Assembly: GCA_014529385.2 (NCBI GenBank)
Contig: CM043963.1
Location: forward strand, 193,501 to 257,500
Length of the DNA: 64,000 bases
Reading direction: 5' to 3'
Source of the DNA: Adiantum capillus-veneris
Taxonomy: Eukaryota; Streptophyta; Polypodiopsida; Polypodiales; Pteridaceae
In this document: in pieces, positions 10,171 to 22,681 of the stretch
Layout of the letters: each line of letters starts with the position of its first letter
Position numbering within the stretch: the first letter of the stretch is position 1
The notes under the pieces: generated by a model
Database searches by the model: none
Seen by the model: only the letters and a program-made list of their open reading frames with translations
Told to the model about the DNA's origin: nothing
Program-made: the position numbers and the translations under genes

Positions 10171-13100
10171 ACATCCATGAGACACCTGAAATCAAAGTGA
10201 AAATGGCAAACAATAGCAAGGCTAGGTGCGTAGGCATTTGTAAAAATGTTTTTGTGGAGGCCTTTGGCATTAAGAAGGCAGTGGATTTTTATGTTATGTC
10301 GACCAAGGGAAGTGGTTATCCATTTATCCTAGGAAGACCATGGCTAATGAAAATGCGAGCTTTGCAGGATTGGGAGAGTGGACAGCTAATATGCAGGAAT
10401 GACAATCACAAGAAGGTTGTCTTTGACATGAAGGAGCAACGCCAAGAGGAGCTCCGTGAAGAATCATCTCGAAGTGAGACGGAAGAAGATTGGACTGAAA
10501 ACACTTCAGAAGAAGAAAGTAGCGGCAGCATTACTGAAGAGGAGTCCTCCATTGAAGTCATGGGGGTAAGGTTTAAGCCAAACAACCAGGAGACCTCTTC
10601 TCGAGGTTTGGAAGAGGTAGGTTCCCAAGAGAACCAAAAGGTGGAAGATGAAGGGATGCTGGAAGGTATGCTATCAACAACACTTACAAAGGATGAAAGA
10701 GAGGAGTTCAAATGTGTGCTAAGGAAGTTTCCTAGGCTTTTTGCTAAAGACTACACCGATGTGCGTGGAGTAGATGCTGTTCAACACAAAATTGAGTTGA
10801 AGCCAGAGGCCACACCTAAGGCTCAGAAGCTACGAAGGCTAGGAGTCATCAAGGAGCAGGCTTTACTCAAGGAGGTAAGAAAGCTTCTAGCAGCAGGTTT
10901 CATTTATCCAGTGGAGAATTCAGAGTGGGTCTCTCCCGTTGTTGTCACTCCTAAGAAAAACGAAAAGTGGAGGGTGTGTGTGGATTACCGTCCACTCAAT
11001 GAGGCAACAAAAAGAGATCACTTTCCCCTCCCATTTCAGGATGAGATACTAAATGAGGTAGCTGGTCATGAGAAGTACACTGTGTGTGATGGCTACTCAG
11101 GTTACTTTCAAATAGGGATTACATTGGAGGATCAATTGAAAACAACCTTTATCACTCTTTGGGGTTGTTATGCTTTTAGAGTCATGCCATTTGGTCTGAC
11201 AAATGCTCCTGCAACATTCCAACGTTTCATGAATATGGTGTTTCAAGCATTCTTTGGAAAGTCAATTAGGGTGTTCATTGATGATTTCTGTATTTATAGC
11301 TCAAAATCATTGCATCTACAAAGGGTAGAACAAGGTTTAAAGAAGCTCCACGACATGGGACGTCAACTCAACCCCGACAAGTGCCATATAGGTGAGGATG
11401 AAGTAATCTTGCTTGGTCATAAAGTTTCTTACAAAGGAATTGAGGTGGATCCTTCAAAGGCAAAGGATCTTATTGAGCTCCCATCACCTTAGAGTCTTAA
11501 GGAGTTCATCTCTTTCATTCAGAAGGTGAAGTATATGTCACGCTTCATTCACTTAGCCTCGGAGTTGCTTCATCCTTTGCAAAAGTTGACACAACAAGTA
11601 GACTTTGCATGGTCAGATGAGCTTGAAGAGTATTTTTGTAACATTAAAGTCATTTTGTCAGAGCTACCAACACTCATGCCTCCTTGTTGGGAGTACACAT
11701 TCTTTGTTAGCTCTTGTGTTGGGAGGGAAACAATTGGTGCTGTGTTGCTACAACAAGATCCCCACAGTACAAGGATGCGACCCATCTACTTTGCTAGTAG
11801 GGTCATGAATGCTTTGGAGAGAGACTACACAGAAGCAGAACTCATGATGCTTTCTCTCATGTTTGCGGTGAGAAAGTTTAGATCCTACCTACTACCAAAA
11901 CCTTTTGTAATTCTCACTGCAGAAAATTTGTTCCCTTGGGTGTCATCTCAAATGAATCTTAGTACTAGGATCTCAAAGTGGATTATGGAGTTGCAAGAGT
12001 TTCAATACTCTTTCAAGATAGAAGATAGTGTGCGTGCACAATTGGCAGGGATCCTCACTTATAGGGTACATGAGAAAGAAATTAAGGTGCCTCAAGTAAA
12101 GACCCTACCATTGCCACCACCAAAAAGTATTCCTAATGCTTTTACCTTGTTCTTTGATGGAGCTTTTCGTCGAGCCACAGGAAAAGCAGGGGGAGGGCTA
12201 GTGTTGCTCAACCCAAGTGGAGAGGTGGTCATGAAAGAGAAGGTCAATCTACCAGGTTCAACTAGCAACAATGAAGCAGAATACGACACACGACTTCATG
12301 GTTTGAAGATGTGCATTGGCCAAGGGATAAAATGTCTCATGGTAAAGGGAGATGCACTTCTCATTGTTAAACAGATTTTAGGCATTTGGGCATGCAAGAA
12401 TGAAAGCTTAAGGACAAAAGTTCATGCCATTCGTAAGATGTTTAATCAGTTTGAAGAAGTGCAACTATATCATATTCCTAGGAAACAGAATGAAGATGCT
12501 GATTTACTTGCACAACAAGTAGTTACATAGGTTGAGAAAGAAGTGCAGGTCATCATGGTGGCAGCAACTGTCAAGCAAGCGAGATACCAGGGATTGGAGT
12601 CATTGACTCCCATTATTAGCTACATTTTGGAGGGCGAGTTTCCACAAGACTTCACGAAGGCTCAGAAGAGGAGACTCATGAAGAAGGCAAGCGCATATCT
12701 CTTCCTAGAAGGCTCCCTCTATGAAAGAGGGAGGGATCAAGTATGCAGAAGAGTACCAACTATTGAGGAAATTCCAGCCATTCTAAAAGGTTTGCATGAA
12801 GAAGCATGTGGTGGTCATTTTGCCCAAGAATTAACTGTGAAGAAGATTTTGCTTGCGGGGTATGTTTGGCCAAGTCTGCATGTGGATGTCCAACATTGGT
12901 GTAAAAGCTGTCACAATTGTCAGATAAATGGAAATAGAAGGTTGGTGCATGGTCCAAGGAAAATCGTGCTTGCAAATGGACTGTTTGAAAAGTGGGGCAT
13001 TGATGCTGTGGGTCCTCTGCCTAGGACAAAAAATGGTAAACTCTACATTCTAGTGGCTGTAGACTATATGACTAGGTGGGTGGAAGCACAAAGTGTGGCA

Positions 13101-14018
13101 AAGGTAAATGAGAGGACAGTGAGCAAATTTGTCTACACTCACATTTGTTGTAGATTTGGCACACCTTTGGAGATTGTTTCTGATAATGGTCTAGGGTTTA
13201 GAAAGGGATCGCTCACAGAAGTCTGTGAAGAACTTCACATTCTACATCGTCACAGTACACCCTACTATCCCCAATCAAATGGTTTGGTAGAAAAAGCTAA
13301 TGGTGTCATTGCAGGCATCATTAGAAAGATGGTGAAAAACAAGACAAAGTTGTGGGATGACTTCTTGGATGGTGCCTTGTGGGCATATCGAACCACATAT
13401 AGGGAAGCCACGGAGTTCACACCATTTCACTTGGTCTATGGTCAAGAGGCTTTGCAGCCTATCGAGCTCAACATTCCAACAATGCGACTTCATGGCAAAG
13501 GAGCACAAGATGATCAAGAGGTATGGATGGATGGACTGCTTACCTTAGTTGAGCTTGAGTGGAAAAGAGAAGCAGCATACGAGTGCTATAAGAGGAAAGC
13601 CACACAGACAAAGGAGAAGCTTGACAAGAAACTGAAGGACAAAGGCATCAATGAAGGAGATCTTGTGCTAAGGTATGACAATCGACTCGATAATCGTTTT
13701 GATGCCAAATTTGAAACAAGATGGCAAGGGCCATACATAGTCAAGAAGGCTTTCAATTCAAGTTACTATCAGCTTATGGACTTGAATGGTAAAGAGCACT
13801 CCAGGAAAGTAAACGGGTATCGCTTGAAGCACTATTTGAGTCGCATTCTACCAAAGGATCTACCAAAGATCTGTCAAAAGGCCACTGTCTCATGTAAGTA
13901 TTGTTACATGAAGCATGAGTGTAACTCTAGCCAAAATTCTGAGGGGCCAAGCAATAAAGATCTCGTCAAGGACTCTGAAGCACTCTCTTTGGAAAAGATG
14001 CTCTATGATGGTACATGA
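10166..14018 (+). pseudogene. pol: A1 pol: protease end, reverse transcriptase, two RNase H domains, integrase
   Basis: One frame throughout, broken only by TAG at 11490-11492 (Lys in A2) and TAG at 12528-12530 (Cys in A2). The protease ends with FILGRPWL near 10313-10336. Reverse transcriptase spans about 10800-11480, with [12 protein letters not shown] and the catalytic VFIDD at 11271-11285. The first RNase H (about 11690-11960) has lost the usual catalytic Asp: FFVSSCVG stands where VYVDAS is expected. A second, archaeal-type RNase H (about 12145-12520) keeps FFDGAF, NNEAEY, KGDAL and EDADLLA. Integrase has an HHCC-like N terminus (HEEACGGH, CKSCHNC) and a D,D,E core (GIDAVGPL, SDNG, VEKANG). 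The C terminus ends LYDGT just before the polypurine tract. Two stop codons and the B insertion make it non-functional. Confidence 0.92.
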
Positions 14019-14030
14019 ATATACCATCAT

Positions 14031-14046
14031 CCAGGGGGAGGGCTAA
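14031..14046 (+). other. A1 polypurine tract
   Basis: CCAGGGGGAGGGCTAA abuts the TGATAGCC start of the 3' LTR. A2 has the same arrangement at 29405-29421. Confidence 0.85.
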
Positions 14047-15735
14047 TGATAGCCGTTTTTCGGCTCTGTGTGATTGCCATAGTGAGTTATCCCCCCCCTA
14101 TCAAATCACTCAAACACTGTGGTTACCCTCACCCTTTCACTGTACATAGGCGTGCGTGAGTCACGGGACTTTTCCCATATATTCTTAAAAAACCCTCAAT
14201 TAGCTAGTCATTGGGCTAGTTGAGCCAAAAAAAATCAAAAGAAATAAAAAATATAAGTATATTATGGCCCATGCGTATGTAAATATTTCTTTGTATATAG
14301 GGCCTAAATAAAATATTTTTTCATAATTATTTTGGTATTTATTTAAATATTTCTACCTAGGTTGTGTTATTTATGCTCTGTACATTGCCTCACCATTACC
14401 ACAATTTTTTCTTACCATTTTTCATACTCTTTATTCCATATAAAAATATTTTCATGTAAGCTTCTCTTATATTTGGTGTAACTCCACCCCAACAAAAATC
14501 CAAAAAAACTAGTTTTATTTATGTGATTTTTCCCTTCCTACATCTATTTTGTTTTTTTTTCTAAAAAATTAGAACACCAAGAATATTTATCTTTTTATGG
14601 TAGCCTCATAATGAGAGAGATTTCTTTTGACCCCTTTATATTTTTTCCACTTATATTATTTATATTTGACATGTACATATTTTTTAGACCCCTCAATATT
14701 TGATTTTCTTAGTTGTACTATTCACTTATATCATGATCTCAACAATATCTTCAATTATAGATCTACCAAATAAGGTCAAGGGTAGGTGGAATGCATACAT
14801 GCACTATGGAGGGCTCACTCTTGGAGGTATTCAAAAGAATCATCCAAAGAAGGACCCCACAAGGACCTTGTGCAGTGGAAAAAAACGGTCGGTTTTGCTG
14901 AATTTTTAAAGTTCACTTGCTCTCCGAATTTGAAAAGGTGATACAAACAAAAGTTGTAGCTCGTGGGCTGAACTTTTGCCTCAAAGTTTTTCATATTTTT
15001 TTGAGCTACGAGCTGTGAGCTATGATTTTTTTAGTGGACCTCAGTTTTCCCATGCTATGCAGCCACACTCTCTCTTCCACTTTATCATTTTCCTCTTTCA
15101 CACACCTTCTCCACTCATCATCCCCACCTCTCTCACAACTCCTCTCTGCACCCTACTCACCTTCTCCTCAACCTTGAAGAATAAGAGAAACCATGGTGAA
15201 CTCATACCTCCCACACACAATTCCATTCCAAAATTGACCACCTAGTCTCATTTTTCCTCCTCCAAATTACCCATATCTATAAAAAAACCACAAAATTCAG
15301 CCTCTTCTCTCAAAAGACAATATCATGGTGGTTGATTACTCAGCTTCAATTACCTTGTCTCTCAAGGAAGGTCAAGAGTGGAGAAAAAATTTACCGTCAA
15401 AGCTAGTGGACCGTCAACAAGCGTCAAAATTGGCCCTACTCAAGACACTTGGAGCATCAACCTTGTAAGAAATCCACCTTTTCTTACCTCTTAAGAGTTT
15501 TTCTTCCTTATTTGTATCCTACATGGATACTCCCATTGTAAATATCCAATTCCATTTGTAAATTAATACTAACTCTACTAACACTAACCCACTATGAAAA
15601 GTCCTATCACCTCCATTTCTCTCCTCTCTCTTTCCCCACCAACTTCTTGATAATTCCAAGCAAAAGAAATTAGATAAATTTCTGAAAATCTAACCCAACC
15701 ATGGTTAGAGGAGTAACCCTAGCCTTCAAAATTGC

Positions 15736-15743
15736 TATAAAAG
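15736..15743 (+). promoter_or_regulatory. A1 LTR TATA box
   Basis: TTGCTATAAAAGGAGG matches a plant TATA box. It lies about 1.69 kb into the LTR, comparable with the TATAAATA in the A2 LTRs. Confidence 0.6.
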
Positions 15744-16400
15744 GAGGGTGTAGCTAGCACAAAAGGGGGGAGCCATAAGCAAGAGCACTATGCTATAGCT
15801 TGAGAAGCCAAGCTCAACCTCTCTAGAAGGAGCTCTTGAGTGGAAGCTCATTGTCTTATGCATGTGCATGTGTTGTAATAGGGGATTAGCAAGGGAACTC
15901 TATGCCATTGTAAGAGAGAGAGTGATCATTCAATTGAGAGTAGGAAATCTATCATTTCTCCTACTAGTGTAAGCCCAACATTTCCTGAATCAAGGAGGGT
16001 GGATTTGGACTAAGCTTGGATACTTTGTCTCCCTTCCAATGTGAAGTAATGGACAACAATGATGCATAAGTGTCTTGGTGTTTTTTGTTAAGTTCTTGAT
16101 AGCTTGTCTCTGGTGTTGTCATCAATCTAGCCATAAATCCCACATACTGTAAGAGGGCGACAGGGTGGAGAGGACTCCCCTGGCTTTAAGACAGTGATTG
16201 GGGTGGCTTTTTTTGTGACGTGTTGTGGTGAAATTTACGCAAGCTATGTTGAACAAATACTAATCTCACTTTGATTTGTCATGATAGATTTGTAAGAAGG
16301 TATTAATGCAACAAGCACCCCCTCCCCCTTTCTCTCTCTTTCTTAAATATATAGTTGTGTTTGCTTGATCATTGCCGATACGTTTCAAAGCAGCCCGAGC

Positions 16401-16405
<5 letters not shown>

Positions 16406-16484
<79 letters not shown>
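16406..16484. repeat. (CT)n microsatellite in the A1 LTR
   Basis: About 79 bp of uninterrupted CT dinucleotides. Confidence 0.97.
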
Positions 16485-16487
<3 letters not shown>

Positions 16488-16687
16488 TTTTAGTGTGTGA
16501 GAGTGTTCCATTGGTGTTAGGGTTAGTGTAAATTCCTTGCTTGTTTGTGGGTTGCTCTAACGATTCTCCTCTTTTGCGTCCTAGTTCGCTCTTAAACTAG
16601 GTTGTGCCCCAGCCCCATTGAGCAGCACGGGAGCCTTGAAGGGTGTCTAGAGGTTGCTCTTCTTGTTGCCCGCCCCGGACCGCCTCA

Positions 16688-17899
16688 CTAGTATAGGTGA
16701 GCATAAGAATCAAAGTCTATATGTTTTACGTTTGGCAAAGTGAAGGAGAAAATCCCAAAGACATTCACGCACTAAGCACATTGATGGAGAAGCTTCTACA
16801 TCAAAAACCCTTCTTTGAAAGAAGGAATATATTGCGATTTTCTTTGATGTCACATGTGCTACATTTGTTCCTTGAAGCACCCATCAACTCCATCTTTCAC
16901 ACCGCATGCTTTTGTTTGATAGATTTCTCATATACATATAGAGTGTCCCGTAATTGGCACTTGCTTTATCCGACATCATTCATTATCGATGAGCTATCAT
17001 TGTCCATTTGTCCCCAAAATTCATATACATGATGTACCAGGGTATGTAGATGGCTATCATGGCTTCAAGTTTGAAAAAATTGTATCTTTGACTAGCTAGT
17101 TTATACTGTTTTTTTTATATATTATAAATATAATAACCCTTAGCTTGTGACCTCTACTTGTAACCCTCCAACAAAGCTTGGCTTGATTTTGAACTATATT
17201 TGGCTTTCCAAGATAACCTTTTTGGATTTCAATCTTGAAAATGACTAATGGGCATCGCTGGCACCTTCTGGATCCTGTTTTCTCCTGCAGACATTTATTG
17301 CAAAAGATGACTAATCTGTCATTTTTGCCCCTTTTTCTTCTTGTCAGTATTGTTAGTCCCTTTTGTTTGTTAGGATTCATTATGTCACATACAAGATAGA
17401 ATATTTCAATATAAAGATCTACTTCTTGTATACGGCCTTGTTGTTGTGTGAAGTGTTAGATGGAAACTTTACACTTGATGGCTGCTTTCATTTAATCGAT
17501 CACCAACTTTCTTTGACCTTGTAGGCCACCCTATATTTTTATGACCATTCTCAATTATGTATGGCCTTATGTTGTTGTTGCAGGCTGATTGGTGTTCTTT
17601 TCTTATCTCTGACATTATGTACCTTCTTCTCTTTGTGCTGCTCAGGCATCTCTACAGTCTTTTCTTCATCTGGATTATGGTATTTTTTTAGTTTTTCTCA
17701 AGAAAACCTTAAAAAATGATTGAATAAAACCAAAAATTAGCTCAACTCAAAAAGAAAAATCAAGTTAATGGAAATTTAAACGTTATATACACTATATACA
17801 TGTCCCTAGGGGCTCACATATGGCTTTTGTCCCCGTACTCCTCTTGTAATGCTATTATGAGGACATATACTTTGAATTTTGTCAAAAAATGTCACAATC
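16688..17899. other. Unassigned sequence between A1 and the B-like relic
   Basis: AT-rich. Short ORFs at 16697-17032 (plus) and 17096-17380 (minus) have no recognisable domain and are probably chance. No tRNA, rRNA or repeat structure was seen. Confidence 0.5.
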
Positions 17900-20375
17900 A
17901 AATGCAAAACATCAATACAACTCACAAAACATTGCCCTCTAATATTCATATATTAGGTTTTCATTTAGAATGCCTCCCCCCCTCCTATTTGGAGTCCTCC
18001 TTGATGACAAGGTATCACCAAGGGTATGTGTTGTGCTTGGGCAATCAAAAATTGTGCCTATGCAGGCCTTGTAATGTAGCCCTATTATGCATACACAATC
18101 AATGCATGGAAAAGATTTATGATGTGCAAGATGTGGGTATAAGCAATTTGCTTATTGGCATTTGTTGGCGAAGCTTCCTACTCTAAGCAATGTGATGATC
18201 TTTGAAGCTCATGTGTCGTTTGCTTGATGGAAGGTTGTAGAGATTTTCTGAAGGCTTACTTATCTGTTTGATGCTTCTTTGGAAGTATAGCCCTGTGGTT
18301 GGTTGTCATATTTGGAATTGTTCCACAGTAGTGGGTTCTTTCTAACTGTAATATAATTGAAGGAGGAATTGAAAGAATTCAATCGGCGGTGCAGTAACAA
18401 AATTGTTATTGATTACCTTTGGGACCCACTTCTTTGTAATTACTGGTTGTTTTGTTGATGCTGCTTGTTTGCGAACCCATACCTATCCCTGCTTTGTTTG
18501 TGTTTGAAGAGACTTCTTTGGTATCCACCTTGTCTTTGTATGAGTCTTCAGTGATCCTTGCTTCAGATCTTGTGCTCTTGGTTAAGGATGAGATTCAGAC
18601 TTTGGGAGTTGATACTTTGGGAGTTGACAACTTAACCGTTTTGGAATCCAAATGAACTCCTGACCTCTTTGTGCTTGAGTAAACTTTTTTGAAACCCAAA
18701 TTTGATTTTGAAAGCTTATGACTTTGTGATTTTCTTAGATCTTCTTGCAAATTTTGATTGGTTTTCTTTTGGGGTTGGATCTAGCAATTTTTCTTCAGGG
18801 ATCTTTATCTTCTTGATCCATACCTACTTTAGGCCAATCTGGCTCTTTGGTATCCAGATTCGTCGAACTTTTTGGTTCTGACTTGTTGTGCTTTTATTTT
18901 GGGTTTCATTGTTCAGTGATGACCTAAGTTTCTAGTGGGGGATGTCATAAGAATCATCACTATCACTGCTACCCTTCTCAAGGTTGCACCCTAGAACTTT
19001 CCCTTTGTGGTTTGGCTGGTTATGGAAAGTTACTGTTTGTTTGCTCTTGGGTTGTTGTTTTTGGGATGACTTTGGTATTTACTTGATTAGAGAGTTGATA
19101 GCTTGTTGACATGGATGTGATCTTGTTTGCTGAGTCTTTTCTTGTTGTATATGAGCCATGTATGACGATGCTTGTTGCAATTTTGTTTACATCGAGGATT
19201 TTGGAATCCATTTTTGATGCACTTTATCCTTGGAGCGGTGACATTGATTCCTAGCTTTTTTATTTAGACAATCAAAAAACCGTACATTAGTTAAAGTTTT
19301 TTGTTTATCACATGTTGGGTCATCCGGATTTTCATTGTTTGCATCTTCTTGAGCTCCAAGTGTTCTACAGAGTCGTAGAACTTGTCTTCTTCTTCTTCCT
19401 TGTTTTCCTAGATCACACTCACTGCAAAGTAAGGCACAATATCATAGCCATTTTCATCACAAAACTTCGTTGTTGGATCGTCTTGAATAGCACACACATC
19501 GAGAGTAGCCAAGATGTGTTCCCATTCAAGTGGCTTTAATTCTTCCTCAGGAAAGGGTTCCTTATATTTCATGTTTATCACCTGTTGCGTCATCTAGATT
19601 TCCATTGTTTGCATCTTCTTGAGCTCCAAGTGCTCTACACAGTCGTAGAACTTGTCTTCTTCTTCTTCTTTGTTTTCCTAGATCACACTCACTACAAAGT
19701 AAGGAACAATATCATAGCCATTTTCATCACAAAAATTTGTTGTTGGATCGTCTTGAATAGCACACACATCGATAGTAGCCAAGATGTGTTCCCATTCAAG
19801 TGGCTTTAATTCTTCCTCAGGAAAGGGTTCCGTGATATAATCTGTATCTTCAATTGAACTTTCTAGGATTCCTTCCTCTTGCTTTAAGCTTCCGCATTGT
19901 GAAGCTCCACATATCCACAGTTCTTTAGACTTACCCAACCATACTGGAAGTCCTGATCTTGCTATAGTAGCGGGATCAAACTCCTCCATAGGTGTTCTCA
20001 TCACATCCCTGAAAAACTATTATTTACAAGCTTTTATAATAATACATTCCGAGAATGTGATGTCCTTACAAAGAAAGCTTTTTTCTTTTCTAACTCGAAC
20101 AACCTTGTCATTAACAACGAAGAGGTATAGCTTGGGAAATGTACATTTTAGATTGAGATCATTGTGAAGATGGACGAGGTGCCATTTGTTATTCATAGAG
20201 AAGTCGTGCACCATATCATCATGGAGAAATATATGAGAGTGAACGGTTTCTTGAGAAGTAACATCAAAGACGAGTGATTCCCATACTCTTGTTGTTTGCT
20301 TCCACCTTCTTGAGGGAAAGACGATTGAAAAGCTCTACTTTGTAATATGGTATCTGAACACCTTTTCGTCCCCAA
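17900..20375 (-). pseudogene. Decayed coding relic resembling the C-terminal half of element B
   Basis: Minus-strand fragments in changing frames read as protein. At 20340-20020 there is a stretch with MVHDFSMNNKWHLVHLH, matching MVHDWSKNHVYLQF after the B protease. At 19860-19680 there is EWEHILATIDV followed by TTNFCDENGYD, matching DWVHLASTID and TTWVTPEGDE in B. From about 18900 down to 18400 come W-[IV]-x-K motifs (IWIPK, VWIKK, IWVSK, IWIPK, RWIPK, VWVRK, KWVPK), the same repeat module as the B C terminus. A serine/aspartate patch (GSSDSDDSYD) lies between. Many stops and frameshifts are present, and the lower boundary is approximate. I infer an old B-type Gag-Protease element; a copia relic with W-x-P-K motifs is the alternative. 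A2 inserted just upstream of it. Confidence 0.55.
19311..19850. repeat. 270-bp tandem duplication inside the relic
   Basis: 19311-19580 and 19581-19850 are nearly identical. The duplication repeats the minus-strand EPFPEEELKPLEWEHILAT segment. Confidence 0.92.
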
Positions 20376-20810
20376 TTACACAACACTTAATGTTATCTCC
20401 ATAGTGGTTGACCACCTTGCTCTACCAGTAAGGAAGACATTCATGACACTTTCCCCTTTGCAAATCCACATTTTTAGTGTCCTATGGATACTCTTTAATT
20501 GAAAGATATACACAAATACATGAAGAGACATAAACCATGTTATTGTTGCTTTGCCATGTTCATGCAGCCACTCTTCTCTTTGAGTGGTGTGCTTGAGAAT
20601 CTATGTGTCTCCTTGAGACCTTGTGTGCACCGCTTGAGCTTGGATGCATTGTCATCCACATAAATTGTTTATAGTTTATAGCCATTGACCACTATCATCT
20701 TGTACATTGTTGTAAGAAATGGAGTCAATAACACTCCTAGGTCGTCGACACTGCCATACACCACCTACACAAAGAATATTAGACTAGTCTATGCACACTC
20801 ATGGTCTTAG

Positions 20811-20814
20811 TTAC
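20811..20814. repeat. Target-site duplication of A2 (TTAC)
   Basis: TTAC precedes the 5' LTR and recurs at 32052-32055 after the 3' LTR. Four bases is one fewer than the usual five, possibly because one terminal base mutated. Confidence 0.75.
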
Positions 20815-22387
20815 TGATATCCGTTTTTTGGCTCTCCATAATTGCCATAGTAAGTTACTCCACCCTACCAAATTCACCCAAACGCTATGGCTATCCCTAC
20901 CATTTCATTGTACATAGGCGTGTGTGAGTTAGGGGGCTTTTCCCATATCTTCTTAAAAAACCCTCAGCTAGCTAGTCACTGGGCTAGTTGAGCCAAAAAG
21001 TAAAAAAATAAAATAAAATAAAAGTATATTATGGCCTCTTTGTGTGTAAATATTTCATTGTATATATGGCCTAAATATAGGGATTTTTTATAATTATTTT
21101 GGTATTTTATTTAAATATTTCTACTTAGGTGTGTGTTTTATTAAACCTATGTACACCTTCTTTCATCCTCTTACACCATAATTATATTTTTTGCCAATAT
21201 GTACATACTCTAACCTCATATTTTTCCTTTATACAAATCACTCCCACATTTTCACCCTCACCCTCGTGAAAACAAAAAATTGATTTCTACTCATTGGTTA
21301 CGTTTATTATATTATTTACTTGCATACCTTTTCCTCTTTCACCCAAAATAATTCAAGGAGGGACCATATCATATGATTTCAATATCTTTCCATATCCATA
21401 ACTCCTCCATATTTTTATTATTATTTTTACTCATTATTCTAACACCATGTGCTCATTGAGCTAAAGTCCATGAATAGTCCATACACTAGTCCCACCATGT
21501 ATATATTTCTTTATTCACCAATAATCCTCCTCCATGCATGGGTCAAGGGCAACTTGGATGCTTTGTATTATAATATGACAAAGGAGGGGGCCACTAAAAG
21601 AAATTTGCAGGCATAAAAACAGGCTTTTTGGTGAGAATTTTGGCACCTACCTCCACTCCGAATTTGGAGCGGTGGTCAAAAGCCAAAATGTAGCCCACAC
21701 TCTGAATAATCACCTCAAATTGTTTCATGATTTTTGGAGCTACCAGCGGTGAGCTATGATTTTTTGAGTGGACCCCAACCTGCCCTCTTTTCTCACAAGT
21801 AGTCCTTAGTCTTCTCTCACCCTTCCACACACCTACTCACTCTTACACATCCCTCCCTCTCCTTCCCTCACTCAAACCTGCAATTTCCATGGATTCTCCC
21901 ACCCTCTTCACCATTACCCTTCTCTCTCATCCCTATAGTTCTTTTATGAACCTCTACATACATACACCCTCTCCATGTCTCTCTCTATTGCTTCTATGTT
22001 ACAATTTCATTTACCTCTCCTAAAAATATCTAAAATTCAGCATCTTAACCCTGATAACTTCTGCAAATTGAGGATTTTTTATCAACAAATCCTCTTTTCA
22101 TCATGGTGGTCAACCGTGGCGGCGGCGTAAAGAAGCGAAGAAGAAGAAGAAGACCAGTGGTCATTTTTTCCACAATCTACACAAGGGTGAGTTCAAGCTT
22201 CTTCAAAGCTTCACCATCTCAATGATTCTCATTTAATTCACCCTTCTTCCTTCATCAAATCAACTCACTCTACCCATTGTAAATGTAACATTAACTTTCT
22301 AGTGATTACTAACGACTAACATACTAACACAAAATAGCATTGACCTAACCATAAAAGACACCTCACCTCAAGACATGTGTATAGTAA

Positions 22388-22442
<55 letters not shown>

Positions 22443-22614
22443 CTTACTTACTTTCACCTTATCTACCATCAATCATGCTCTCTTTTGAGCCCACACCCAT
22501 GACTCAAGCAGAGAAAGAAGGCCCGCAATGTTTTGATATTCAAAAAAATCATAATCCTGATTTGTTAGCTTGTAAATTAGGATTTCCAATAATCTTTATG
22601 AGGGGTCTCCAACC

Positions 22615-22622
22615 TATAAATA
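22615..22622 (+). promoter_or_regulatory. A2 5' LTR TATA box, first copy
   Basis: TATAAATA in ACCTATAAATAGACCCC; second copy at 22674-22681, and the single 3' LTR copy at 31205-31212. The position in the LTR and the plant consensus support a promoter. Confidence 0.7.
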
Positions 22623-22673
22623 GACCCCTCATAAATTAGGATTTCCAATAATCTTTATGAGGGGTCTCCAACC

Positions 22674-22681
22674 TATAAATA
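22674..22681 (+). promoter_or_regulatory. A2 5' LTR TATA box, duplicated copy
   Basis: Second TATAAATA, 59 bp downstream of the first in the tandem duplication. Confidence 0.65.

Larger units (their letters stand above)
1..16687 (+). mobile_element. Tat-like Ty3/gypsy element A1, 5'-truncated by the window edge, split by element B
   Basis: The window opens inside the gag gene of this element. Its gag-pol frame runs to 1365, is interrupted by element B (1366-10165), and resumes at 10166. After the pol stop codon at 14016-14018 come a polypurine tract and a 2.6-kb LTR. Domain order is Gag, zinc knuckle, protease, reverse transcriptase, degenerate RNase H, archaeal-type RNase H and integrase. 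The second RNase H is the hallmark of the plant Tat lineage, so the lineage call follows family knowledge. The 5' LTR and leader lie outside the window. The coding part is about 95% identical by eye to A2 at 24108-29393. Confidence 0.9.
14047..16687 (+). repeat. A1 3' LTR
   Basis: 2641 bp, from TGATAGCCG to CCGCCTCA. Its first 180 bp and last 100 bp align with the A2 LTRs, but the middle is strongly diverged although the coding regions of A1 and A2 are nearly identical. It contains a TATA box at 15736-15743 and a (CT)n tract at 16406-16484. Apparent ORFs inside are not supported. Confidence 0.88.

Noticed and set aside
20018-20036. GTAAATAATAGTTTTTCAG on the minus strand, resembling an intron with GT and AG ends
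   Set aside because: It is about 19 bp, far below the size of plant introns; the surrounding relic is full of stops.
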